NCBI GenBank assembly: GCA_024195265.1
Contig: JAJLRJ010000005.1
Coordinates: forward strand, 43,463,587-43,527,586
Direction of reading: 5' to 3'
Length of the DNA stretch: 64,000 nucleotides
Source of the DNA: Dendrophyllia cribrosa
Taxonomy: Eukaryota > Cnidaria > Anthozoa > Scleractinia > Dendrophylliidae
The notes beneath the pieces were generated by a model that was not told the origin of the DNA, did not search any database, and saw nothing but the letters and a program-made list of their open reading frames with translations. Positions 10,801 through 22,800 of this stretch are shown here, in pieces. A program made the translations under genes and the position numbers. The stretch's first letter is position 1. Every line of letters begins with the position of its first letter.

Positions 10801-13800
10801 GGTCAAACGAGAGAAATTTGCAAAAGTTAAGCAAAGTACTTAAAAGTTATTGAGGTTGTCATTTTCACTGTTTAAAGTTTAATATATTGCCAATACACTG
10901 TCAATTTACCAAAGTCCAGGGTGGGATGAAAATGAAAAAATCAGCTTGCCCTTCGGGCAAGCTGCTACTTTAGTTTACTAGCCCGGAGCTCTGAAAAGCT
11001 AGCCCAAAAGTAAGGTAATTTTTAAAAACAAACAAATTTAAACAAGGGATGAATATTACACCAAGAGGCAAAAAATCTCCAACTGTGTTCGCTCGCGATG
11101 GCGAATGTTGCGGAATAAATTATAAATTACGAGAAAGACTTACTTTTGCGCTGGTTATGAAAGTTATGATCGATTGATCAATGATACTAGTACTCTTATT
11201 CAAAGTCTTTAGCCTTTGGATAACGTAAAATATCTTGCAAGCCCTTTCGTAAGTTTGATACAACAAAAATAACACATTTTATATTACGTGACTTGCTTGC
11301 GAGTATCAAGAGATTAAATTACGCACGGCGTTCTACGCGTACACGGCAAACGGCAGCTTGCAGTTTATTATCCTTACTTTTACTCGAATCGTAAAATAAA
11401 TCCACTAGAAAAATCGAAGTTAATTCACATGTTTATGAGTTTGAGAAACGTGAAACTACTCACTTTCTCATGGAAATGGCAAACGGCAGACGGCAAAAAT
11501 ATTTGCCGTTCGTGGAAAAAACAATCTATCCAGTATTAATTAACACAACGACTGTGTCGGGAAATGTTCAAGTTGTCTAGCTTGCTTAAAGAAAACGGTC
11601 TTAATCGACAAGACAGATCCTAACTGGTTTACTTTGAACTTAATACAATGAAAACAACAGTGATTTTAAAGACCTAAAAGCAGAGGAGTGAGAACACAAT
11701 TACGGCCGCTACTGTACATTATAATTATTTACGAAAATGCATCATTCAATTCCATTTCTTCTGTTCGCCGTTGATATTTTCTTACATTTTTAAAATGTTC
11801 CTCACATTCACTTTCACTAGAGAACTGTTTATTACACACTTCTTATTTTAATTCTTAACTTAATGATGAGAAAAGGCAACAAATATTGCTTGCCCGTCGG
11901 GCAAACTCCGACAAAAAGACACTTGCCCGACGGGTCGCTTCACCAGCCCCGGGCTATCGGACAGCGCTTTTGTCGCGCCCTGCAAACGTTTTGAAAGTTT
12001 ACCAAAAAAGTTCTTAGCGTTTAAAAACTGTGAACTGCAGAATTGTCGGCGCCATTTGCCAACATAATTTTGATCTGGCGCAAAGAGTTTTGGTCAGTTT
12101 TCAACGGAAAAAAGCTCATCATTTTGAGAAAAATTAAAAGAAAGTAACATTGACTAATTTTTTTAATACATCCTTGCCCATATTTCCATTTAATTTTAAA
12201 TAAAATCCCACTAAATGAAACGAAAAATGCCTCGGACATTTGTCCGCGGTGGAGGAATTGCCTTGTGCTGATTTTGTGAACATACATTAATAGGCACCTC
12301 GTCCCAGTCGCTTGTGGTCGTTAGCAGCTTTAAAGGAACAGTCACCTAAGATGTTTTATGTACCAGGCCTACTCCCTCCTCCGTCCCCTCCAAGACCAAA
12401 GAAACTTCCTGAGAAGGTCACAGTTTCCGAGACTGCAGTTGTGAGTGAAAAAGCTCCATCCACGTTAACTGAACCAGATGTCGATGTTGTGGCAACCAAG
12501 GAGGAGACAAGTATTGTAAGATCTAAAACAAGGCCAGAATCCATTGCAGACTTACAACTGAGTACGACTGAAAATGTTGAATGTCCAGAGATAACGCCAT
12601 CACAAGCTGTTAATGTGGAAATGCTTTTAGAACTTGCTGGTGAAGATGATATCTCTAACATGTCAATAGATTCCCAGCAGATGATGGTAGCTAGTGGCTT
12701 CTGTGTTGATGAACAAGAGGAAAAAGACAAGGTGAAACATTACCCTTTAGCTTCCAAGAATGCCAAAACTCAAAATCCAAGACAAGTCTCAAATTTTATT
12801 TTGTAAAATATTGAAAAACAAATGGTACCAACTTACAACATGCTTACAACTTGTAGAAGAAGTGGTTGCTTACAAGAGCTGCTTGCACATGGAGTTTTGA
12901 CTGTATTACCACTATATTGTTTCTCATCAAGTTCAAGTTTATTGCTATATATTGAAAACCAGGGCTCGAAATTGCGCCTGTATCGGGCGCATTTGCGACT
13001 AAAGATTTCACTTTTGCGACTAAAATTTGTCTACTAGTCGCGATTTTGCGACTGTTTTACGGCCTAGCAAATAAAGGAATTATATTCAGCAGTCTTGTGT
13101 CTTACTTGTAACTTAAAGTAATTTTATCTGAAAAATCCTGCGAAATTCACGTTGAATGTTGCATGACTTAATCGTTGATTTCCTGCTCCATTAACGCGGT
13201 TTCCAAGAAGTGTATCACGGGTGCACTTTTTCAGACTTTCCGGTTCCGGTAGTTGTAGTTAGTTTTTTTTTTGCGACTAACATTTTCGAACTTGCGACTA
13301 AATTTTCGGAATTACTCGCAAATTGCAATTGAGATTTTTTTTTTTAATTTCGAGCCCTGAAAACAGTCACATAAATATAAAATTTAGTGGCAAGGAAGCC
13401 CAAAAGAAACCACAGGGCTTACAAATAAATAGGCTCCCTCAATATATTATTTTCAACAAATTATTAAAAGAATATAATGCCAAATCAATGGCAAAGCTAC
13501 TAACATCCTTTCTTCCTTGTGTAGGAAAGTGATGCTATACCCAGTGGGGTCTTAAAACTGCTTCAGGATTTATCATCAATGATCAACAACCCACAGATTA
13601 GCGATGTTGTAATTTATCTAAAAGATGGACAGCGAATGGTAGCACACAGCTTTATTTTGTCACTGAGGTCTGAGGTGTTTGAACAGGTAGGTGTTAAAAC
13701 ACAATGACACGGATCTAATCTGCAGGCATGAGACCAACAAGGTCCAAAATGGCCCAACATGGTACTGCTATTACTTGACGTGACAGTACTCTTTTCAATC

Positions 13801-16800
13801 CAGCCTGTAGTGCTTGGGAGATAAGTGAGGCTTAATGGTCATGCAATGAAGATACTTGTCCTGCGAACCACAGCCGGACATGTCCCCCATTATGCCAAAC
13901 AATATGTTTGTATTTTGTTATTGTCTGGTTATAATCATCGATCTTAGCCAACTCATAAGTAAATGCGGAACAGTGACATTAAGTGTGCATTCATGCTTGT
14001 TTTATCATGTATGTTTATTCATTTTAGTTGTTGTCAGAACAAAGAGCTCTTTGTAAGAAGCCAGCATCTAGCGAATGGCAGGATAAAGTTTGTCTGACTT
14101 TTGACAATGTTTACCGGCCTACATTTGAAGTTGTGTTGAGGCACATTTACACTGGGGACATAACCATCCCAGAGCAGTGTGATTTAGATGACATAACAAA
14201 CTTGGCTCAAAGGTAAAAATTTGACCGCTTTAAAGTGCCCCTGTGATCAAATTTTTCATTTTTTTACATTTTCGTGTACAATTAGACTTTCTTACTCATC
14301 TTGCCAAATTTCAATCCATTACGAACATCAGAAGTCATTTTATTTTAACATTTATTTCCGACAATTTACGGCCACCATTAATCAACCTTGTTCCAAGGCT
14401 TGGTTGCGAATGGGAGAAAGTGATGTCAAAGACTCAAACATACCTCACGGGTTGAAATTATAATAACAATCAGCATAGAAATTTGCACGAAGAATTAGTC
14501 CAAAGTTTTTGTTGCTTTTCGCGTGATTTTCAATACTTATTGTTATTATAATTTCAACCCGTGAGGTATGTTTGAGCCTTTGACGTCACTTTCTCCCATT
14601 CGCAACCAAGCCTTGGAACAAGGTAGAGTAATGGCGGCCGTAAATTCTCGGAAATAAATATTAAAATAAAACGACTTCTGATGTTCGTAATGAATTGAAA
14701 TTTGGCAAGATGAGTAAGAAAGTCTAATTGTTCACGAAAATGTAAAAAATGAAAATCAAAGATTTGATCACAGGGGCACTTTAATTTTATATTTTGTAGC
14801 TCTTTGCTTGCTGCTTTTGTGAATAATAGTTTAACTAAAGTAGGTCAAATGTGACATAATACCAATATAGAGAGTTCAGTTACACTAAAATGAGTGATGG
14901 AAAGCAAGGAAGAGACCAACTTTAGGTGCCCATCTTAGAGAGTTGTCCATCTTATAGAGATTTCAGTTACAGTAAAACGAGTGACGGAAAGCAAGGTTGA
15001 TATATAATCACCATATTTGAATTCTTTTTACCAGGTTTAAGCTGCCTTGTCTTGTGAAAGCATGCAAAGCTGCTCATGAGCAGATGAGTCAAGTATCAGA
15101 AAGCCAAGAGGATGGTGGGATTAATGACACGCTTGCCACAGATTTAGAGAAACTTGAGGAAAATCTATGGAGAAATGATGATGATGGTGATGTTGATGAT
15201 GAGTTATGTGACGATTTTCAAACTGGTAAAGATGACAAAGATAATATCTTGAATGATGATGATATTGATGAGATTATGATATTCCAGACTCAGTCGCTTA
15301 AAAGAAAAGAGAGTGTAGAGCATGAACTTTTTGAAGAGAAGCAATCAAAGCTTCGGCAAGACCTCGCTGAAAAGGAAGAAATTTTAGGAACAGGTGTAAG
15401 AAGCACTGTAGTAGATGAAAACTGTGGTGATGTTTGTCACAAGTCAAATTCTTGTGCATCAGAGAATGCGGCAGAGAAGTTGGGAACAGCCTTTGGGGAA
15501 TGTCACCTGTCACATAATCTTGCCAAAAAAGGAACTCTGTCACACAATCCTGCTAAGGAAGGTAATCTGTCACACAATCCTGTTACGACAGTTAACCTGT
15601 CACACAGTCCTGTTGTGACAGATGGCTTGTCACAAAATCTGGTTGAGGAAAGAGAAACCACCCTTCCTTGTGATTTTACTGAAGGAAAAGACAATGATGA
15701 AATGATTGTATCATGTAAAAAGGCAAATGTTGATGAGGAAGGAATGATAACTGATAACAAACAGCCTTCTTCACGTAAGGAACATGAAGAAAAGAAAGAC
15801 TTTTCATCATTGTCTTCACTGAAAATAGCAGACGAGAAGAAACAGGTTGTATCTTCTCGTATTGATAAAACAGAAATATTGTTATGTAATGATGAACTGT
15901 CCTCATGCGATAGCAGCAAAAAAGAAGTTATGATATCACATACTTCCAATACTGAATGGGGTTGCTTCCAAGACTGTGAGCCAATCAGTGACTTGGATGT
16001 TGTCGAGGTGGAGCCTCTGCATCATGTTGAGGGCAATGATGGGAGACCTGCACTAAGACAACGGTTTGAAGTGGTAAAAGAACTTAGAGGCAATGTTAAT
16101 GAAAAACTGTCAGATGAAGATGATGTTTCTGAAAAGGATTTTGAGTTGGAAAATAATGAATATTTTATTAATGGTTCAAAAGGTTTTTTAAGTGACGATC
16201 ATGAAGGAGGGGTTGACAATGTAAAGAAACTGGATGTTGCAGATGAAATCCATGAAGCTTTGTCTGAATATCAATCCCACGAAACTGAGTACCAAGATCT
16301 GTGTGAGGAAAGAAGCCAAAAGGAAGCTGATAAAGGTTTATCTTCCCCTTCAGGGGAGGGGAGGTGGAATGATGATGAAAACTTGCAAGGGTCCCCAGGG
16401 GAAGTTACCATGTTGGACAATGATGAAATGGAAGAAACAGCTGCAAATGAATCCATCACATTAATAAGTGATAACGAGGAAGAGGTTTGTTGAAAATTAA
16501 GCATTTCAATTCTAGAGAAGTTTTCAGTCTGTTGATGAAATCCTCAAGTGTGACTATTCAAATGAAAGCTATTGAGCAGTACTTTCCTGTGGTACTGTTT
16601 ATTATGCTGTACAAGGTGGTTCTAACTTTTGAGTCTGTGGATGAAATCCTAAAGTGTGAACATTCAAATGAAAGCTACTGAGCAGTACTTTCCTGTGGGA
16701 CTGTTTATTATGCTGTTCAAAGTGGTTCTAACTTTTGAGTCTGTGGATGAAATCCTTAAAATAAAAGCTATTGAACATTACTTTCTTGTGGTGATATTTA

Positions 16801-19800
16801 TTATGCTGTACAAGGTGGTTTTAACATTTGAGTCTGTGGATTAAATCCTAAAGTGTGACCATTCAATTGAAAAACTATTGAGCAGTACTTTCCTGTGGTA
16901 CTGTTTATTATGCTGTACAAGGTGGTTCTAATGTTTGAGTCCATGGATCAAACTCTGGAAGTGTGACCATTCAAATGACAGATACAGAGCATCACTTTAC
17001 TTAGGGTGCCGTTAGTTTTTCATTTTTCACTTGGCCACTATTGAAAAAGTCCGTGGAAAAGTCTTGTTTTATCATTCCAAATTGACATCGTGCTTCCAGT
17101 TCTTGATCAAATGTAGGTGTTCTAAATGGGTGAAAGCGGAAACCGGAATGAATTAGTAATACTTAATTGAAAGCCATACTTCCTAGAGCTGTCTCCCATT
17201 GGTTCTTGATATTAATAAGGGTTTACTTTCTTTTGGCTAGGATCTTGATGTTTCTCCCCCTAAAACCAACATAACCATTGTTCCTGAAACTCCTCGTGCG
17301 ACAAGAAACACATCTCAACGCACCTCAAGCAAATCCTCATCAGCACTTTCTGTTAGCGAAGATGATGACATTAGTGTGACTGGCTTTTCGCCTGTCAAAA
17401 CGCGGAAACAGTTGGAGGAGGAAGCAAATGACTTTTTGGCCAAATTGAAGCAGCGGGCGGGACGCGACAAGAAAAAAAGGCAAGGTAAAGGAAAGACCAA
17501 GAAAGGAGTGAGAGCAAGAGAGCCCGTGGGTGAAACTTCAATGAAAAGCACAACACCAACAAAAAGATTTATGCATGCAAGACAGGAAAACTGCGTTGAA
17601 ATGTCTCAGACAGCAAGTGACATGCAAGTGTCTCCTCAAAGGTATCAGCAACACACTGCTTCACCAATAACGGAGTCTCCTAGGGGTTTTCAGGCTGGCA
17701 GTGACTCGCCTATGCAGGGGTCCCCTAAGGATATTGAGCCCCTGCAGAAGTCCCCTATGGATATTGAGCCCCGTAGTGTCTCGCCGATGCAGAAGTCCCC
17801 CAGGGGTAATCAACAACGTAGCGCTTTGCCGATGCTGTTATCAGAAAGTTGTGTTTCCGTTCCTGTTGTTATTGACCATTCTCCTCCAGTGTCACCAGTG
17901 CTTTTTCAACCACATCACGACTCACCCCAGACTTCTGAGTCCAAAGGAGGACAGAACAGTTCAAATCTTCGTGAACGTTACAGCTTAGGGGTAACAAAAT
18001 TAGATTTTTATAAACCCAGTGATGTTGACATAGTAGAGACGTGTGCTGACAAAACTGATGAAAACATATATGGAGCATTAGGTTTATCAACCTCGTCTTC
18101 TCCTCAAGATGTTATGTCACCTCCAGTCCCCTCACCCGAGTACTCGTTCTTAGATCCTGTTTTATCCCCAGGCTCCCCTGTGCCTCTCACTTCTCCGCTG
18201 CCAGAAAACATTGTCTTATCACCCGATCCTGTCTTACCCAGTCTTTCTGTTGGTTGGAAGTCCCTTGTGTCAGAGAGTGGACTGGGTCCATGTCCACAGT
18301 CAAATTCGCCCGTTTCTCCCTCCGTTTGTTCATTTAGCTCGCAAGTTGCAGGCTCGAGAAAGCAGGGCAAAAGAGAAGAGCCCGTGAGAAAATTGGACTT
18401 GGAAGAAAGTTTGAATGACAAAGAAAAAACTGAAACTGTAGAAGTGAGAGAGATTGATCCAAGCCTTCCTCTAATGGAAAGGATACGGGCTGCTCGTAAT
18501 GGTGGGCATAAAATTTACAAAATTAAAGATATTGATGAAGATAGCAGTGACACTAACAGTGATAATGCATGTACAAAAGATGAAATTATATCCAATAAAA
18601 CACAGGCTCCAACGATTTCTTCACAACAAGACAAGGATACAATCTCTGCATTTGAACTGAATGAGATGGAGAATATTTCGATGGATACAGATTTTGACTT
18701 TTATGATGATGGCGGTTACAATTTCGATGATGAAGAGTTTAACAAACTTGAACGTTTGGAGAATGATGGTATAGCTAACTTGGATCAGCAAGAGGAGAGT
18801 CGTTCCAAAGACGACAAACTTTCACAGCAAAAGAAGGCTTCGAAAGTAGTTGCGAGCAAAAGAAAGATTCCACCGAGCCAACGGAAAGTACAGGACAGTG
18901 ATGATGAGGATAAGCCGAAGAAGTGTGGCAAAAAGACAGACAGTGAGTCGAACAAGCCAAATAGACAGACAGTTAGGCAACCAGTGACACCCATGCCTAA
19001 CTACAGTGACATGGCCACGCCAGTATTAAAGGTATGTGGATTTAAAGTGACACTGTCCTGGCTGAAATATCGTGTTTTCATGATTATGGCCAGGAGCTTG
19101 CTTTAAGCTTACTTTATTATCTTGAAATTGGAAGAAACTATCGCCAAAAGTGATAGAAGCAAAGAAATATGAACTAAACAGACAAAATAACAGCTAGAAA
19201 AGTCAAAATTTCACAAGAATGGCAAGTTTGATTTATTGACAGGCGGTCAATAAATCAAATTTCACGAACTGTAGTCCACTTCCATCCTTGCAATCCTGCA
19301 CTTTATCTCCAAACTACTGCTTCTGTTTTGCTCTATAGAATCTTTTTATCCAACTAAGTTGTATATTTGGTGGCATTTGGCGATATAACGTGGAAATAAG
19401 CTAAGCGAAATTTTGCTATTTCGGCGGTACAGTGTCCCTTTAATACTATGTTCACTGAAGGTAATAATTTAACTGAAGTGGTTTGATACTTCTGCAAACA
19501 AAAACAAAAAAAATCATTTTGAAAACGACCAGCCTTGTTCTCTCATGGGGGAGAGGGGTACTCGGCTAAGATAGCGATGGGGAGGTGTGAATGAGGCCAA
19601 ATTGTTAACCCCCAAAAAAAGTTATATTAGGCTAAAAAAAGACCATCGGCCCAGAACGTAACCTCCAAAAGTCCCTTTTCTCTCTGCATAAAAAGATCAC
19701 GCTTTTTGCCTTCCACAGAAAAAAATCCTTGCCAAAAAATTTCACCCCCAAATGTCACCACAAAAAGGTCTTCACATCTTCCGGTAACTGTTGTACCCGA

Positions 19801-22800
19801 GTACCCACCCCTCCCTTGGTTTGTTCTGCTTCTCTCTCCGAATCCCAAGTTAACGCTGATTTTTACATCAAATTCTATAGAGCGTTTTCACTTGACGTCA
19901 TAGCCGCCATATTGGTGTTCCCATACAAAAGAATTTTAATTAACTTCTTTTGTTAGGAACACCAACATGGCTGCCATGGCCTTTGTCATTTGAGTCCCAC
20001 GGGACTGAAGGTCACGTGAGTGAAAACGCTCTATTACTTTGTTGCTCATGCTGAAGTGTTAATAGCGTTCCACCCAGGTGACATCATATTTGGCAGCTTT
20101 ACATTGTGGGATCGAAATGCGGACAAATATTTCAAAATGGCTGCCTCGGAAACACCAGTTTTTGCGATTCCTGTACATGTTGAGGATAATTGTCGAGTTG
20201 TACCCAAGAACAGTGCTTCGTAGCACCTGCTTTTTCGTAGCTTCCTGCATAGTTCTTGAATGTTTGTACGCATTTCAATCCCATGATGCTGCGCGAGTTT
20301 TCTATTTTTAGAATCTGGGCAGAACGCTATTTTATTATATAAACACCAATGAAATACCAGGTGAGCTTTCGCGCGTAAACATCATATCTTCACACGTGAA
20401 AATAACATGTTATCTTCACACGTGAAAATATCACCGTTGACACATTGTTCTACTTTAAGACTACAAAAAAATATTAAAGTGAAATGGTTTGATTTCATTG
20501 GTGTTTATATAATAAACAGAACATTACATGGCCGCTTGAAGATACGAAATTTCTCTTCTCGTGTTGAAAAATATTTCACTCGTTCGCTGCGCTCACTCGT
20601 GAAATATTTTTCAACACTCGAAGAGAAATTTCGTATCTTCGCGCAGCCATGTAATATCCTCTATATACCGATAAGAGTTCAAAACACTAAAATTTGATGT
20701 GAACTCTCTAATCCGACCGTAGCCAATATCTACCACATGAGCTGTTTTTTTTTTATCTTTTTGACGTATCCATTAATATTTATTGCGGTGAATTTACCTA
20801 GGGGAAAAAACGACAAGTTTTTTTTTTACTATATAAAAGCGCTTTTACCGCTTTAAATGGCTTGTTTAACCACAGCTAGAATAAAAGAGCTTTTTCCATT
20901 TTGTCACGTGGCGGCACATATTCTGTTTTTGCAGAATGAGCTGAACAAGTTTGGTGTTCGTCCCCTTCCGAAGAAAAAGATGATCTTGAAGCTAAAAGAA
21001 ATTTATGATTATACACACCAAGGTAAAGCAACTTACCGTGCATGCTATACACTCCTGTCACTTTAAACTTAGAGTACCTTTCTCAAAATAATAAACATTA
21101 AATATCAAGCAAAGGCATTACTCCTAAAGCACTTTCAATAAAGTCACAAAAAATATTGAAAAAAAAAATAATGCGTGCTATTCATGCGCGTTATTCGTGC
21201 GCGTTATTCGTGCGTGCTATTTGTGCGTGAAATTAATACTATCCGTGCGTACGATTCGTGCGTGCGATTTGTGCGTGCTATTCGTGCTTTCTATTCCTGC
21301 GTGCGATTTGTGCGTGCTATTCCTGCGTGCGATTCGTGCGTTTCTCGTAGTTTCTGTGTACAAACCATTTCTTTTCTTCCTATGAAAAATGCACTTGGAA
21401 TCGTTTCTTTATTTTTCTTGGCACTTGGCACCTGTTTATTTCTGTTTGATAAGTCTGCTTCTAATTTTATGCCAGCCAGTCATCGCAGAAAATTACTCTT
21501 TCTTTCGGTTTTCAATAGTCCTTTTCGCGGTTAACCTTTCTCATTTGCATTACAATAAAGTCTAACATGATTGCGAGGCAATTTCGGGCAGGAACTACAG
21601 AATTGCCCGAAATTGCCTCGCAACCACGTTGATTTTTATTGTAATGCAAATGAGAAAGGTTAACCACGAAAAGGGCTTTTGAGTGTCGTAAAACCAAAAC
21701 CAAAGTAATTATTCCGGCCAATCACAACAGACGCAGACAATCCAATGAACCAATAAGAATTCAAAGCAAATACATGTCGCCGGCGCCAAGCGCGGGAAAA
21801 CGCGTGCGAGCAAGTCACGATTGGTTTTGGTTTTACTTCTGATTGGCTGAGAAAGTGGCGCGCGAGATTTTTTGGCCAATCACAAAGCGTAGCAATGCAA
21901 AACCAAAACAATTGCGAAATTACTTTTGACGCTCAATTGAAAACCGTTTTAAATACTTTAAACAAGCTGTAGTTTCAGTTTTGTATTTAGTTTATTTTTT
22001 CCCTTTTACAGTTGAACCAGACCCTCAACAAAGTCAAACGGAGCCTGCTGCCAATGCTTCTAAACCAATGTTGTCTAATGCCGTGGTCTCAGACGCTGCT
22101 GATGGAGTGGAGGGGAGTGGAACAGCCAGTAGTGAAAACAGGTAGGCTGAGGGGTGTGGGGCGGAGAGGCTTGTTGTTAACTGGGGGAGAGTGCCTTTGC
22201 TTTTGGCCGAGTACATTTTATTACTTTTATTTTTTGTTCTCAATCATCGATTAACTTATTATAAACCGCTTATTCCCCTTCTCAAATTGCCCTTAACAAT
22301 TAGCCACATTTTCAATTTAAAGTAATGCTTTATATTCATGCAAACCGTCTTTCCGTGTCTTTATATGAACAGCGACGAAGAAGACACAGAGTTTGGAGAC
22401 TGTACAGTAATGATTGAAGACGAGGCTATCACAGCTTCCCAACAGGTTAGGAACGCTCTTCTGTGTTACGTTGTGGAGGCTTAACCGCGGTCAAACGAGA
22501 GAAATTTGCAAAAGTTAAGCAAAGTACTTAAAAGTTAAGGTTGTCATTTTCACTGTTTAAAGTTTAATATATTGCCAATACACTGTCAATTTACCAAACG
22601 TTTTGAAAGTTTACTAAAAAAAGTTCTAAGCGTTTAAAAACTGTGAACTGCAGAATTGTCGGCGCCATTTGCCAACATAATTTTGATTAGGCGCAAAGAG
22701 TTTTGGTCAGTTTTCAACGGAAAGAAGCTCGTTATTTTAAAAAATTAAATATAGTTACGTCAACTAATTTTTTTTATACATCCTTGCCCATATTTCCATT

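Noticed and set aside
15503..15949. 148-codon frame on the - strand
   Set aside because: Antisense shadow of SLX4 exon 9.
17315..17345. CTCATCAG on the + strand as the core of a second, reverse hammerhead
   Set aside because: No TTTC block and no stems at the required distance; it is coding sequence of SLX4 exon 10.
21175..21534. Frame with repeated RAI/CVRFV residues
   Set aside because: Minisatellite translation; the 11-bp unit is not a multiple of three and other frames are equally open.
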